Shown one piece after another: positions 1-11,518 of a stretch of DNA of 64,000 nt (position 1 is the first letter of the stretch; each line of letters begins with the position of its first letter). The position numbers were made by a program, and so were the translations under genes. This stretch comes from Rhabditoides inermis (Eukaryota > Nematoda > Chromadorea > Rhabditida > Rhabditidae). The stretch covers positions 27,546-91,545 of the forward strand of contig CAWZYM010000274.1 of the NCBI GenBank assembly GCA_963966185.1. Reading direction: 5' to 3'. The notes under the pieces were generated by a model, which made no database searches, had not been told where the DNA came from, and worked only from the letters and a program-made list of their open reading frames with translations.

Positions 1-521
1 TAGAATCTGAAAATTAGGAAATATAAATATTATATTTATTTGTCTCTTGTAACCGACATCAAGAATATACGATGGTTCATAGGGCTCCGATGAAATTCAC
101 TATTTGAATAGAGCCTCATAGTCAGGGTGGCAACAGTTCTGGTTCCAGTGGCAGTCTGCCAAGACTGACAAGTCTGACAAGCGATCGCAACTGTTCCATG
201 TTCGAGAAACCAGCTACAATTTCGTTTGCATCGTTTCCGTCTTCTCGAGATGAGCAAAATGATGTCTTATTTTTGTAATTTCAACGATTTTGAACATATT
301 CAGGTAGTGCCACCCGTGCTAATTTTCAGTTGAACTTGAGTGGATTGCGCAAATCCACTCCCGACTCACTCTTTTATGACCCTTTCGCACCGGCAAACGG
401 TCGGGTCTTGGCAGACTGCCATACCATGCCTCCTCTCGCTCCGCCCCTTTCCCTACTGTTTTTGGTGAGAAGAGGGCAGCTGTGGCGGGACAAAACTCTA
501 CCCTTCTACCCAGCTACTCAC

Positions 522-614
522 CAGTAGTTTCGCTTTGTGAACGCAGGCGGCGTAGATCACAGTACAGGTCACCACCACCACAATACCGACCAGCGACGTC
601 TTGTAGCCTTCGAA
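522..614 (-). CDS. Single exon of an unidentified membrane protein gene running off the left edge
   Basis: A 93-bp phase 0-0 exon is read on the minus strand between a good acceptor (GTTTCAG, 615-621) and donor (GTGAGT, 516-521). It encodes 31 residues with one hydrophobic stretch (LVGIVVVVTCTVIYAACVHK), consistent with a membrane segment followed by basic residues. An acceptor-like TTTTCAG lies at the very left edge of the window, so the next exon is probably outside. The short membrane exon fits the receptor genes nearby, but the family cannot be assigned from one exon. Confidence 0.5.
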
Positions 615-630
615 CTGAAACCAAGTGATA

Positions 631-775
631 TTATCTGTTAACAAGTACTTGCGTAAAGATAGTAAGTTTGTCTTGACCTAATTCAACAAAAGCGCATGCA
701 TAAAACGTTTACAAATACTAAGACAAACCTGAGCCTCTATCTCCATCTCTCTCCTATTTCTCCTCTCTCTCCATC

Positions 776-826
<51 letters not shown>

Positions 827-998
827 ATATTGACGTATGACGTTATTCATTTGTATTGTTATATTTCATCTGTTAGTGTCCACTGTCCGTTATGCGCAGA
901 TTTGTGTTAGTATTTGTAAACGTTTTATGCATGCGTTTTTGTTGAATTGGGTCAAGACAAACTTACTATCTTTACGCAAGTACTTTTTAACAGATAAT
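631..998. mobile_element. Foldback element FB1 with (CT)n centre
   Basis: Left arm 631-730 and right arm 896-998 are inverted copies, about 85-100 bp each. Both ends read ATTATCTGTTA, and the arms contain the core AACAAAAGCRCATGCATAAA. The centre is a (CT)n tract. A second copy is at 33,672-33,970, and relatives are at 15,217-17,667 and 61,778-62,098. The downstream flank (about 1,064-1,250) is also shared with 33,970-34,150, so the repeat unit is larger than the foldback. No transposase is visible; the element is non-autonomous. Confidence 0.75.
781..826. repeat. (CT)n microsatellite
   Basis: Nearly pure CT dinucleotide tract that forms the spacer between the arms of the foldback element. 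Confidence 0.95.
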
Positions 999-1063
999 AC
1001 ATGTGCTTTTGTTGAATTTCATAGAAATTTCTTCTTTTACTTATTCCCAAGCTCTGTCGTTCA

Positions 1064-1340
1064 TTAGTACGCACAGAACTATTATGTGACACATTTTATG
1101 ATGTGACGCACAATGTTGCGTGTATATGCAACTATATTTTTCTTGGTATTGTTTGAAAACAATTTTAAACGACACTTTTTCTCTGAATTTCGGTCGCCGT
1201 GGAGTAAGTGCATGTCTGCGCTCTCTGCCGACAGCGTGCTCTCTCGCGATTTTTCTGCGCATCCTACCCGCCGGCCGGGAGAGAGAGCTAGCCAGAGTGA
1301 CGGGAAGAGTGACGTTGCTGCTATGCGTTGCTGCGTTGCT
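1064..1340. repeat. Dispersed repeat shared with 33,970-34,210
   Basis: The stretch beginning AGTACGCACAGAACTAT is repeated almost identically from 33,970 on. It includes the run GTCTGCGCTCTCTGCCGACA, found at 1,213 and again near 34,112. Open frames across it are in low-complexity, GC-biased sequence and are not convincing genes. From 1,340 to about 2,010 I see nothing I can name. Confidence 0.6.
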
Positions 1341-2010
1341 GTCGAGTGGAAAGCGAGAGAGTGTGTATAGAGTAGAGGCACCAGACACGTCCACACCGTA
1401 CATGGACGCCCGGATGAGAGTGAATGGATGCAACTACGGACCTTGTCTTATCGGGAGACCAATTATCTTGGAATTATAAATGATGAAAATCAGTCACCAC
1501 AAACCGCATGTAGACTAAGACAAACAATGCGAACAACACTACATATACATCTTATAGATTATGCTTTGAATACTCACGTAAAAATGGAAGTCAGTACTGA
1601 AAGTCAAACAAGGGCCATAAATTGCCTGTGGGGAGGAGGCAATGGGAACGCGAGAGAGTGTGTAAAGAGAGAGACACCAGAAACGTCCACCAAAATCCCG
1701 GACGTCCATGACGTCCATGGACAGGAATCACCTAACTCGAGCTGTACTGTATCTCTTTCAGAATAAGAAGAAGAAGAAAACACCCACGTTTGACAGATAC
1801 GTTCGCTGCTCAGAAAGAAATGAAAAACGACTCGTTGAAGAGACGTCAGCATGCCTAATTCACATCGAGAATACAGCGTGAACGACAGATGTAACAAGAA
1901 AAAGAGAAAAACAATAGCGAGTAGTCGACAATAGTTAAAGCATAACACAATTGGACCGGAATAACATTTTCATCAGCATGATTCATGAAAAAACAGCATG
2001 AAAACTAATT

Positions 2011-2415
2011 TCAAAAAGGTGACGTGGCACGTAAAAACATGTTCGCGTATAGTGCGTCTATTGCTGCGGTCTGGGCGTCTGGGTTATGAGAATCTTTCAT
2101 GAAGGATTCGAATATGAAGCATTTGAATATTGAAAAACCAAGGACACACGACACAACGTAGGCGCTATCTCGAAACACAGCACACAACAACAACAAACCA
2201 TAGCCAAGGATTTTTTCTTCCGTCCACTCCCTCCCCTTCATTTTTTTCCCAAGTACTGCGCATTCAATGAGCCTATACTCATTGATACATATATCCTTGT
2301 TCTGAAAGGAAAAGTGGGGAAAAACGAAATGCGGAGTGATTCGGGGAATTGGTCTGAGTGAGCTGGACTTGGTTTCCGTACGTCTTTCACACATATCATA
2401 CAAGGGTCCCCACAT
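2011..2415 (-). CDS. Doubtful open reading frame with hydrophobic middle
   Basis: A 134-codon minus-strand frame includes a hydrophobic section (GYGLLLLCAVF and VVSCVLGFSIFKCF). No family motif was recognised and no splice pattern supports it. It could be an exon remnant of a receptor gene or chance. Kept only because open frames of this length are uncommon in this AT-rich part of the window. Confidence 0.15.
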   Translation of the reverse strand: MWGPLYDMCERRTETKSSSLRPIPRITPHFVFPHFSFQNKDICINEYRLIECAVLGKKMKGREWTEEKILGYGLLLLCAVFRDSAYVVSCVLGFSIFKCFIFESFMKDSHNPDAQTAAIDALYANMFLRATSPF

Positions 2416-2824
2416 CCCAAATGTTTCATTTTGCCTTTGTTTTCGCTAGTACCCTTGACAAGGCGCGAAATTAGCTCATCTCGTTTTACTCTCCAGCCAC
2501 ACGATCGTATTATTTTTCTATCGTCTTGGTTGTTTCTTTGCATTTTGCACAATCATTACACTAACACATGCGACAGGATGTTTTTAAAATAAATCTATTA
2601 TCCGTATGTTTTGACAAACAAGTATCTCATCACACATGATGCATATTTCAATCACAAAGTACGTTTTGTTTGTTCACAACAGTGCAGTGTCGTGGAAAGA
2701 TTTCTATCAGAGAATGACCGAGACTGCAATACAGCTCACCGACTTGAATAGAATGTGAATGAACGTATTAATAAAGTGAACTGAAGTTGTGAACAGAGGG
2801 GTTCATCTAATCTATACATATTGT

Positions 2825-3013
2825 TTACGTTACATTATCATTTTCTTGTTCGCCGTACGCAATGTCTACTTTTAAAAAGGAACTAATTCGGACGTTTCTT
2901 TCGTTCACAGTACAAAAGTCAAGAGCCATCTTATTGAACGTTGCCTGACCTTTTTGGTCGTAATCAGCCATACACGCGCAGGAAAGTGTCAGGAAGATGA
3001 CAACTGTGTGCAA
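2825..3013 (-). CDS. Possible small secreted protein
   Basis: A 62-codon frame opens with a plausible signal peptide (Met, then VVIFLTLSCACMA) followed by a polar acidic/basic tail without cysteine pairs. A GT dinucleotide after residue 21 could be an intron start, in which case the remaining residues are not coding. No homologue was recognised. From 3,150 to 3,670 nothing is supported. Confidence 0.2.
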   Translation of the reverse strand: MHTVVIFLTLSCACMADYDQKGQATFNKMALDFCTVNERNVRISSFLKVDIAYGEQENDNVT

Positions 3014-3676
3014 CCGGCAATGATTTTCAGACTATTTTCAGAGTGTTATTTCTCGCAGTGCCGCTGCGCCTGTAAGTGTAAAATGCTCTATGGTGTTTGT
3101 CCAAACATGGATCCACGAAGGCCACCGATGCATGGATCCGGCTAAATTTAGTATACATAGCTGAAAGCCCTTGGTCTGGAGATGCTCTCAAATTCCTGGT
3201 GTGATCATATCTGACACATCCGCAGACTTATAGGACGAAACGTGACGGGTAGACAGTCCGGCGACTGCCATAAGGCAAAAGGCAGACACTGATTGACGAA
3301 ACAGTGTGTCTTCGAGTATACCTTACGCCAAAGGGTATCGCGATCTTCATTCTACATATCAACATATCTAATACGTTTCCTCCACCTTCCTACATATGTT
3401 CAATCAGAATTCAGTTCGATACGTTCGAATAAAAACTTTCGGAAATGTTTCTACCATAGTCTTGAATACATCTAACAATAAGATTAGTAACAATCCATTC
3501 ACAAGATCACAATCACAAGCCTCAAGTTGAAATCAACAAAAAATTCTCGCATCATGGTGAACGGAAAAAAAAGTCTACCAGCATACACTTGGCTGACATT
3601 GAACATTTAGAAGAGCAAAACCCATACAAATACTACAAACTACTAAAAACTGAATAAACACTGCGTAAACACGTTA

Positions 3677-4083
3677 TTAAGGGGGTTCTTAGCTACTCGG
3701 TAGACCCTAACGCTTGTTTGAACCTCTGTGCTCTCCGTAAAACCACACTATTTAGTTTTCCACTCGCGTGTTCGAGCCTCTATAGCATCGATAGACCCAA
3801 GCAGAAAGCTTGATCGAAGCGCGTTTGAAGCTTGATAGAGGGGTAATAGAAGGTGGATAGAGGGTGCCTCAAACAGAGGCGAGCCTCTATCAACCTTCTA
3901 ACAACCCTCTATCGCTCGGACTGTAATGGGGATGCGTTAAGGTCAAACGCTCCTGTTCGAGTCTATCGATGCTACAAAGGCTCGAACACGCGAGTGGAAG
4001 ACGAAATAGTGTGGTTTCACGAAGAGCGCAGAGGTCCGTACAAGCGTTAGGGTCTACCGAGTAGCTGAGTGAGAACCCCTTTT
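3677..4083. mobile_element. TIR element (MITE-like), about 405 bp
   Basis: The ends are inverted copies: the left end reads GGGGGTTCTTAGCTACTCGG and the right end matches it in reverse, with the shared block CTACTCGGTAGACCCTAACG. The arms continue inward for about 150 bp, and the centre contains a smaller hairpin around GAGGCGAGCCTCTATC. Flanks are TTA/TTTA-like, so a short TWA-type target duplication is possible but not exact. No coding capacity. Confidence 0.7.
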
Positions 4084-4129
4084 ATCATGTGATCAAACTC
4101 ACACGTTACTCGATAAAAAGAAACTGCAA

Positions 4130-4412
4130 TTGATTTTTTACATCATGAAACTTTTTTCCTCATAAAACAGCTGAGAGTAGTGTAGCAGATTGTGCAGGCA
4201 GGTGCAAGTTGTGCACTTTTTAAGGGCGCGAGCCAATCTGAGCCTTGATTCGTCATTCTTATTCATCACTCACAAAATCAACTTTTTCGAACAATTGTTT
4301 CAATTGTTCATTTCGTAAATAAAAATACTTTATTAAGGCAAAACAAAAAATATCGTCGATAAATGTGTCATGATTTGTGGCATACCCAGAGATAGAGGAT
4401 ACACTACCTATT
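4130..4412 (-). repeat. Copy of a dispersed TIR-repeat family (GTGTACCCTCT type)
   Basis: In reverse orientation this stretch matches 45,541-45,840: it has the block AGTAGTGTARCAGATTGTGC and ends in a degenerate AGGATACACTACCT. Another end of the same family is at about 18,862-18,885. Non-coding. Confidence 0.5.
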
Positions 4413-4504
4413 TTCAGAAGCGTTGTTCATAGTACTGTACATCATTAGATAAGCGTTTTCTTACTCAAATGTCTGGCTGAATGCACTAAAAAGTCTTCGT
4501 TAGA

Positions 4505-4562
4505 CGTGGTCCCTAGTGGTTCGAGATCGTTGAAAAATATGCCGTGGTCCCTAGTGGTTCGA
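4505..4562 (+). repeat. Short tandem duplication upstream of the Str-like gene
   Basis: CGTGGTCCCTAGTGGTTCGA occurs twice, at about 4,505 and 4,543, just before the receptor start. It may be a local replication-slippage duplication in the proximal promoter. Confidence 0.7.
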
Positions 4563-4613
4563 GGGCATTTACAATCTACGGGGCGTGCGGCTGTCTCTTG
4601 CCATTATATCAAG

Positions 4614-6096
4614 ATGTGGTCGCCTCGCGTACACGTTCTCGCGGCTTTCGTCACGTCGGCGCTGTCGATCGTGTTCAATGTGTTCCTGCTGCTGGTCCTC
4701 TGCAAAGCCGCCTCCCACTCGAGCATCCGACAGTACCGCTACCTTCTCGGCGTATTCGCTCTTGTCAACATATTCTACGCAGTCACCAACGTCCTCGCCG
4801 CGCCGGTAGGTACACTCACTACTTATACATACGTTTTCAACATCATGATTATCATAGAAAAACATTTTTTTCTGTTTATTTTTCTCTTACGCAAGGAGAA
4901 TACTCCTGATCTGCTCTGTTGTCTGTTCTTGTAGGATAGCGGTAGAAGAACGACGTTTCACCCCCGAATAAGTACAACAGTTCGACGTGATTCGAATGGT
5001 CTGAAGTGATCCGTTTCTACCGATTCCCTTCTCCTAGGTGTGCGTGTCGGAGTTCGATGCGTACATGGTGTTCTCGATTTCGCCGGTGATCGCTGGATGG
5101 GACAGGACGCCTTTCCTACTCGCATACGCTGCCACGTTCGTCCTCTGCCTTCTTTCTCTCACGTTCCAATTCGTCTATCGATACATCGTCATTTGCAAGT
5201 AAGTGTGCAAATATGGATGTCTGAAATGTTTTTCGTCCCCAGACCGCAATATATCGCGATACTATCTCGCTACGTGCGTTTATATGTCATGTTATCCGTT
5301 TGTATTATTGTTCCCTACATGTACATGGCAAACGTTGGCTCTACACCTAAGAGTGTGCTACATCAAGTAAGAGCAGATAATGCTAGCTTTAAATCAAATC
5401 TCTAACGTTTTTTCAGATCGCTCCCTACATGTATGAACAATACGGAATCAACTCGATTGACGGCGTGTTGGGATTTCAATACAGAATAGTGAGTATACAA
5501 GGTCTACGTCTAATGTAGTGGTTTATCAAATTCTTAACAGAATTCTACGACCGGTAAGGTTTTCTACGACAAAGCGATCGTTGGAGTGGTTGGGTCACTG
5601 TCCTTATTTGTAAGTAAGACAGAATTTTTCGGAAGACTTCAATGAAATCGAGTTGAGGCTGTTTTGATGAGCGTGATTCTCGGAACAACAGTTCAAATCA
5701 CTCGCGCCTTTCACAGCGGACAACTGGCGTTCGGTTTCCAGAGAATTCAAGCGCAGCTCTTTCGAGCGCTCATCATACAGGTTTCTATTCATCACATTCG
5801 TATTTCACTCTGACTCTCAGGCGTTCATCTCATTCTTCTTCAACTTTCTCCCATTGTGTATCATCGTTTTTCTCCCTCTCTTTCGAATCGACTGTCATTG
5901 GGACAAGGTGTTTTTTTTTTCATCCTGGTCATTGATATAAATGAAGTGATTGTCATTGTAGGTAGTTGTTATGGCTATATCGGTCTATCCGATATTTGAT
6001 CCACTCATAGTGATCTACTGTATTCGGGAACTGCGGGAAGCGGCCAAACGGCTGTTCGATGGCAAGGATTTTAGGATTTGCGAAATGAAACAATGA
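4614..6096 (+). CDS. Str-like nematode chemoreceptor (7TM), intact, 8 exons
   Basis: Predicted seven-transmembrane chemoreceptor of the Str group. Exons: 4614-4805, 5038-5198, 5243-5366, 5417-5488, 5541-5609, 5658-5780, 5821-5907, 5962-6096. All joins keep frame with GT-AG introns. Exon 1 holds TM1 (FVTSALSIVFNVFLLLVLC) and the RQYRYLLGVFALVN segment before TM2. Exon 2 carries QFVYRYIVIC, resembling the Str YRY motif. The last exon has YPIFDPLIVIYCIRELR, the Str-type YP..DP..vI....R ending. The start was chosen at 4614 because TM1 follows immediately; an in-frame ATG at 4506 adds only low-complexity, duplicated sequence. The second Str-like gene (23,721-26,720) shares the first four exon boundaries. 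Family known from C. elegans; ligand unknown. Confidence 0.9.
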
Positions 6097-6261
6097 AAAT
6101 ATTTTTGTTCAAATGAATACTAATTATTAATAAGCAAGAGCCTAATTCATGAAACTTCATCATTCATTCGGCGAAAAAAAAACCTTGACAACATCTCAGG
6201 TTCTTTTGAGTGATCTCGTTCTGTACGTGTCATGATCATGTTTTCGATCCCGAATAAACAT

Positions 6262-6445
6262 TCGAATTAAGTCGCGGTCAGTCTCCTCGAAACACTTTGA
6301 AAATGCCTTTCGGATCGCTTTCGTAACACTTCCGAATTGACTTCGAATGACTCCCGAATACCCCCGACCACTTCGGAATGCCTTGCTATGTTTTCGAAAC
6401 ACTCCCGAATGGCTTTCGAAGAGTCTGACCGCACCTTTAATGTTG
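6262..6445. mobile_element. Short MITE, GCGGTCAGTCTC family, copy 1
   Basis: About 184 bp with terminal inverted repeats: left GCGGTCAGTCTCCTCGAAAC, right the inverse ending AGAGTCTGACCGCAC. The interior is built from repeated TTCGGAAT / ATTCCGAA-like words, so the whole element can fold. A second copy is at 25,797-25,984 inside an intron of the second Str-like gene. Confidence 0.75.
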
Positions 6446-6614
6446 AGAAAAAAACAAAATGTTTTAGGCATGCTATCGTTGGTGGTTTCCTCTCTGAGCG
6501 CGCAGCCGGTATCTATTACGTTCTTCTCGTCTACGTCAAGAGTCCACAATATTTCATTACACGCCTAATAGTGATGAACTATAATAAACAACTAGCATGT
6601 TTTTTTTTGTTTAG

Positions 6615-6850
6615 CCGGTAGAATCCGGGGTCCCCCTAGTCGAGAACAAGATGGGGTTCTTGGATTACGACAACTTCAGCAGAGGGAGTTAGGGTTGGGT
6701 GGCGTCGGAAGTCTTGAGTTCCGTTCTTGAGTCCGTAAATAGTGCTGTGACGTCTTTCGGCTACTATGAGAGTGGATTGCCACCCCACAAAACTGGGTGA
6801 ATTTAACAAGAATAGTTGACTCCGAGGGGGATCGAACCAGCGAGTTTAGT
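6615..6850 (-). mobile_element. tRNA-derived SINE-like element (family S2), 5' head damaged
   Basis: In reverse orientation the sequence has a B-box-like GGTTCGATCCCC (near 6,830) followed by a body that ends AATCCGGGGTCCCCCTAGTC in plus-strand reading. The body closely matches 57,190-57,410, where the full tRNA-like head is kept. Here the A-box part of the head is replaced by unrelated sequence after GCGAG. A short piece of the same body lies near 12,860. Confidence 0.65.
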
Positions 6851-6956
6851 TCCTCTAATAGACACTGGTCATTTCTCAGTTGGCGGGAAAATGAGCGAGT
6901 GCGCGCCAACCAGACCGGACTCGTCGTCCTATACGGACAGGAGGGTAAGTGAAAGG

Positions 6957-6958
<2 letters not shown>

Positions 6959-6989
<31 letters not shown>
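6959..6989. repeat. (CT)n microsatellite
   Basis: Pure CT tract of about 30 bp downstream of the SINE-like element. Confidence 0.9.
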
Positions 6990-6995
<6 letters not shown>

Positions 6996-7276
6996 TATGT
7001 TTTTAAAAGGAAAGGATCGGGTCTCTATCTCTTCATATTTCATAGGTCTTGTTTGTGAATATGTGGTGTCGGAAACGTAGAATGTCGAGTATTACTCAAT
7101 CTCTTTCTTTTCGGTTGCACACAGTAGTCAAAACCAATTGTGCTGTCCTACAGTTCTACAATCACTAAAAACAACTGAACAAACTAAAAAAAATGTTCTC
7201 ATCGCGGATTGAACCGTTATGTTTCTGTTGCTTTCATTGAGGTAACCAACTCATACGAAGTCACTGTACTTTATAT

Positions 7277-8480
7277 TTATTGCGCCAGAGCTGATTTTTT
7301 CGTTTTTTTCGGAACGAGTCGCTTGTAGAATAGCTGCTTGAAACACGCTCGATACTTGCGACTTCTCCAGTAGTACACATAGAAGTTCAGAGAATACGAA
7401 ATAAGAACTGAAAGGGTCGTATAATGTAGTTTGTAGACGTGTTTGTTCACAAAATAACCTGGAATGACAGCGTAGGCAGATGCGTCAATGATCGCTGTTT
7501 CGCTAGCATGCACATACTCGAGGGTAAACAAGATGATTGTGGCAAACGTCTCAGAAACGACGAAAACAACCGCCTGAAATTGTTTCGATACTTGAAAACA
7601 AAAGTTATGACACCTGTATGATGATAGTGTTCAGAATACGCGTTTGTACAATGAGATTTGCTGGGTCAGTGGTGGATAGGGGAGAGCACAAAAAGAGACG
7701 AATGTAGGTGATAATGTAAACTATTGTGGTGATCGCACACAAACACATGCAAGTTTTACTCCAGTAAGGAAGCACTTCTGCAGTTAACGCGACCGGCAAA
7801 ATACAAGGGTCTATCGTTTTGTCACTGATGTGAAAAGACGATAACGCCTGAAACAGAAGTAACGTTCATCCGTTGTAGTTTTTTATCATCAAAACGAACC
7901 ACGTAGAAGAGTCCGAGCAATATACCGGGCACGCACATGTACATGCAGTATGTTGTTTTGTCCCAGATTTGGTACCTAAATAACAATTGACTGATATGAT
8001 TGAAAAATATACTTTAATGGCGTCGCAATAGCAAAGTATCGATCGAAAGAAATCATCGTTATCAAATAAGTGTTAAAGTTCACGAGTAATACGTAGCCCG
8101 AATTGAAATAGAAGCAGTAATCCTGATAGTATGATTATTCGAAAACTTTTTTCAACTCAGTTACTCACCAGTCTTGTTTTAGTCCACCCGAAGCTCATTC
8201 TGGCCCAAGACTGTAGCTCGTACAGTAAACATACCAGATCTGAGAATGCCAAAACAGCAATCAAGATTCCTGAAAACAAATTTGTAGTTGTAGTGTTAGA
8301 TTTTGCTGAAAATAAACGCTCACCGCATTTGTTTTGTAACGATTTGAACTTCCAAGTTGCAACAACAATACAACTGTTTCCGAAAATACCAATTACACCA
8401 AAACTCAACGTAAACCATTTGATAGTATTGAGAGCTGTATCGGACATGTAGAAAAATGGATGATATACGAACAGAACCAT
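7277..8480 (-). CDS. Srsx-like 7TM receptor, intact, 7 exons
   Basis: Rhodopsin-like nematode chemoreceptor of the Srsx group. TM1 contains GNSCIVVATWKFKSLQNKC; exon 2 has LIAVLAFSDLVCLL; exon 3 ends with SFDRYFAIATPLK, a DRY box after TM3; the C-terminal exon has SLNFYVYYWRSRKYR after TM7, then a basic tail. All introns are GT-AG and short; the frame stays open to TAA at 7277. The start at 8480 was chosen by alignment with the paralogue at 19,225; an upstream in-frame Met exists but follows an intron-acceptor-like TTTCCAG. The paralogue shares almost every residue of several exons. Confidence 0.9.
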
Positions 8481-9395
8481 GACAATCAGGCAGTTTTCAA
8501 CATCTGGAAAAAACGTTGAAAACATATTTGTTTTGTTGTTAAAGAAATAAGATACAAACGATAAAATTGACTCGAACGCGAAAAAAATATGTGTGAGGTG
8601 TTTTATCACCTTCAATGTATTACATACAATAGCTGTGAACACTGACTCGAATAATTATCAATACGTGGTATACTTTTAGCTCATTCAATTTGGAAACTAT
8701 GTGTGTTGTGTCAACAACACGAGACATAGTAGTGTCTTAACATGATCATAACTTTCTCAAAATAGTTTTTTTGTGAGTTTTTTTCGCTCCATACTATACT
8801 TGGAAGCAACCAGCCAAACTACAAAGATTAAGATAATTATTTTTTTGATTAAGATAATTATTAGAAGTTCGTTTGTACCGACTTTTGCTCACCTGAGACA
8901 AACGAAACTGGCCAACTAAACTGGTCTCCATCCCGCCAAAACAAATTCGGATGATTTGCAGGTTAACGTTTCCATATCTCATGTAAGAAATGACATGGGT
9001 GTTTGCGCACACCATTCGGACGCCATGTGCGCGCGTTAGCGCGCAAGTGGTTTTTGCGCGGGAACCAGCCATTGTCAAATCAGCTGTTCCGTTTTACGAC
9101 TTGTTTTCGTTCAATTGATCAATGTGTACTGGTTTTTTTGAGTATTGTATTGTGTTTCGTATGTTTATTTATTGACATAGTCGTGTGTAGTTCCTTTGAA
9201 ACGCTAGTCAACAAGAATACGTTGTCGAAAGTTCTGGAATCATGAATTATCGCAAAATATCGCAATTCTTTCTTTTTCTATTGTTTTACTTGCGTGATCG
9301 ATCTCATGTTTTGAATTTGCTGCTATAGAACTGTTGCTTCGTTCTTCGTCATGTGAGCACAGTCTCTACTTATTATTACTGATGCATGTTTGCAG

Positions 9396-9479
9396 GAGGT
9401 TTCGTACACGCCGCACTCGTCGGTCGTCGCAAGCACAGAGCACCAGGTCTTCGTCAAACACGTCTTTTGCTTCCTCAAG
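9396..9479 (+). other. Orphan exon-like segment
   Basis: An 84-bp, GC-richer open stretch lies between TTTGCAG and a GTAAAC donor, giving 28 codons (starts EVSYTPHSSVVAST). No partner exon or family was found. The sequence around it (8,650-9,690) is AT-rich and has no other supported feature, except a GC-rich palindrome-like patch near 9,020. Confidence 0.25.
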
Positions 9480-9695
9480 GTAAACAACATGTTTCATTAT
9501 ATCTTATCATGTTCACAAACGATTGCAATCCATGAATTGTATTTCAATTGCAAAATGTTCCATCTTATGACGGATTTTGTGTGAAACGTTGGCCCCTGTT
9601 TGGACCTTACAATTAACTGTAAGGTCCAAACCTTCAATATATTGTTTGGCTGATGAGTTTCTAGAACTACTACAATGAAAGTGCAGCAAGTGTTT

Positions 9696-9850
9696 GTCAT
9701 TATGTGAGTGCGTATTCTCAGTTGTATTACAGGTTCAATATCTTACTGTATGTGATGCATTAAAAGTTTTGTCAGCCTCATTAGTGCGCTCAAGTAGCTT
9801 TCCCTAATCATCATATTCTTCGAACAAAAACCAGCCATTGTTCTCAACGA
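9696..9850 (+). repeat. Srsx-upstream repeat, copy 1
   Basis: The block starting TGTCATTATGTGAGTG, with TGTGATGCATTAAAA and TTGTCAGCC in order, recurs at about 17,677, 17,868 and 19,037. This copy lies about 1.2 kb upstream of the minus-strand Srsx-like gene; the other three lie 0.2-1.5 kb upstream of its paralogue. It is either a duplicated promoter-region module or a small mobile repeat. Confidence 0.6.
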
Positions 9851-10267
9851 ATGTTTTCCAGATGATAAAAACTATCCGTCTTCCACACGGGTAATAAAAT
9901 CATCTGTTTATTTTTAATATGTCATGACAACAGGATTCAAACATTCAAACACAGAAAAATTCATGTAGATGTGCAATACAATAAACTTTACTGATTATCG
10001 AAACTTGTGAAAAAAACTTCATTCTTGAAAAAATTGCGCTTTTCATCAGAACACTTTGATAAAAATTAAACGCTGTGGTTCGTACCTTCAGTGAATTTTC
10101 CGTTTTCGTAGTACACACATGGGCAGTGCACATGTTTGCAACGAGCTTTTTTTTTACAAAATTAGTATAGGAAGTATCCATGTGATATCAAAACACAACT
10201 GCGTTGTCAATAAATGCTTTACCCAACTTTTTGATTTTGAATAAGAATTTTAATTTTTGATGAGCAA

Positions 10268-10384
10268 CCAGGGTGGTGCAGTGGCAAAAAAGCGAAGAGT
10301 GGAACGGAGGGTCACGAGATCGATCTCGTACGGAGTTTTTGATTTTGCAATTTACGATTAGAGTTATCAGATCTTTCGAGTGCA

Positions 10385-10389
<5 letters not shown>
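10268..10389 (+). mobile_element. Possible tRNA-derived SINE remnant ending at (TA)n
   Basis: GGTGGTGCAGTGGC resembles an A box; a degenerate B box (AGATCGATCTC) follows about 45 bp later. The element appears to end where the (TA)n tract starts. The boxes are weak, so the call is tentative. Confidence 0.35.

Positions 10390-10467
<78 letters not shown>
10390..10467. repeat. (TA)n microsatellite, about 78 bp
   Basis: Pure TA tract lying between the end of a plus-strand tRNA-like element and the 3' end of a minus-strand RTE-like LINE fragment. Confidence 0.95.
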
Positions 10468-10469
<2 letters not shown>

Positions 10470-10860
10470 ATTCAATCAATTTCAAATCATCATTTATCCG
10501 GTATCGCATTATGTGATCATAACTCAAACATCAATTATTCAGAGAGTAGCGCCGGGTAGCATACGTATTCCATCTTGTCGCGTCGGTGTCCGCGGCCACG
10601 TTCTTCCATTTTTTCTCGAGGGTCCTTCTATTGAATGGAATCGTCTTCTTGAATTTATCACTCCATTGTAGGTGAGGGCGACCGGGCTTGCCCATATTTG
10701 GCGGCTTCCAATCGATCACACGTCTCGCCCATCGGTCGTCGTTGCAAAGCATTAGGCGGTGGGCGAACCTCCACTTATTTGTCCTTGCTTCGCACAGCAC
10801 GTCTTGTAGTCCCGTCTGCCGTCGTATCTCCTTGCACGGAACTTTGTCCAGTAAAGTCAG
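10468..10860 (-). mobile_element. RTE-like LINE, 3' fragment (C-terminal end of ORF2)
   Basis: The open frame down to 10,531 encodes a typical C-terminal tail of RTE-like endonuclease/reverse transcriptase proteins: QTGLQDVL, then DDRWARRVIDWKPP, then GKPGRPHLQWSDKF and the end RYSLNN. The family is known for RW..RV..W.P followed by GRP...W. A short 3' UTR follows with CCGGATAAATG. The same fragment occurs at 47.9 and 56.6 kb. The element is strongly 5'-truncated, as is usual for LINEs. Confidence 0.75.
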
Positions 10861-11500
10861 TCCGAGCTTTCAATCCATTCTCCTCTGAACCACACTACAG
10901 AGCTACATTTTTGAAGCGCCGGGAACTGAATGCATGCTGCGAAAAAAAAGCGGTTTCGTGTAGAAATTACCAAAACTTCTGTACTTTCACGTACACGAGG
11001 GCAGTTGCAAAAATTACTAAACTTGTTCCCCTGATCACGATCTGTCGATTGACGCCTATATCATGCCAATCGGAGACCTAAAACTACTTCCTCGTTAACT
11101 TTCTAACAGGTGTTTTCATTATGTGTAAAAAAACAAAAACAAATGAAAAGTGGAAAATGGAGGCAGGCGAAGGCGAGAAATGGAGGGGCCGTCTTTCAAT
11201 CGACGTCGTCTGCCCAACCCAGTTCCCGCACTCACGGCACCCGCCGTCCGTCCGCTTTGACCCTGCCTTTTTCCATATGACTGCAAGATGACCTATGATT
11301 GTCATTCTAGCGTCTAAAGTGACTACAATCGAACCGTCATTTCAGCTAAAGTTACAATAAGAGGTGAAGTGAAAAAAAAACGGAACTGCGAAGCTATGTT
11401 TTCTACAAATGAACATCCGCGCAGAGTACTATCACTTTTGTCTGCATCATCAACGTTGTAAAGTACTGGCAAAAAACAAACAACATCAACGAATCGCTGC
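10861..11500. other. Intergenic stretch with no supported feature
   Basis: Open frames here are short and overlap on both strands. No repeat or motif was recognised. Confidence 0.5.
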
Positions 11501-11518
11501 CACCAGTAACCATCTACA

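Noticed and set aside
2011..2552. Pair of overlapping minus-strand frames as a gene
   Set aside because: No shared splice pattern and no motif; kept only as a low-confidence entry for the longer one.
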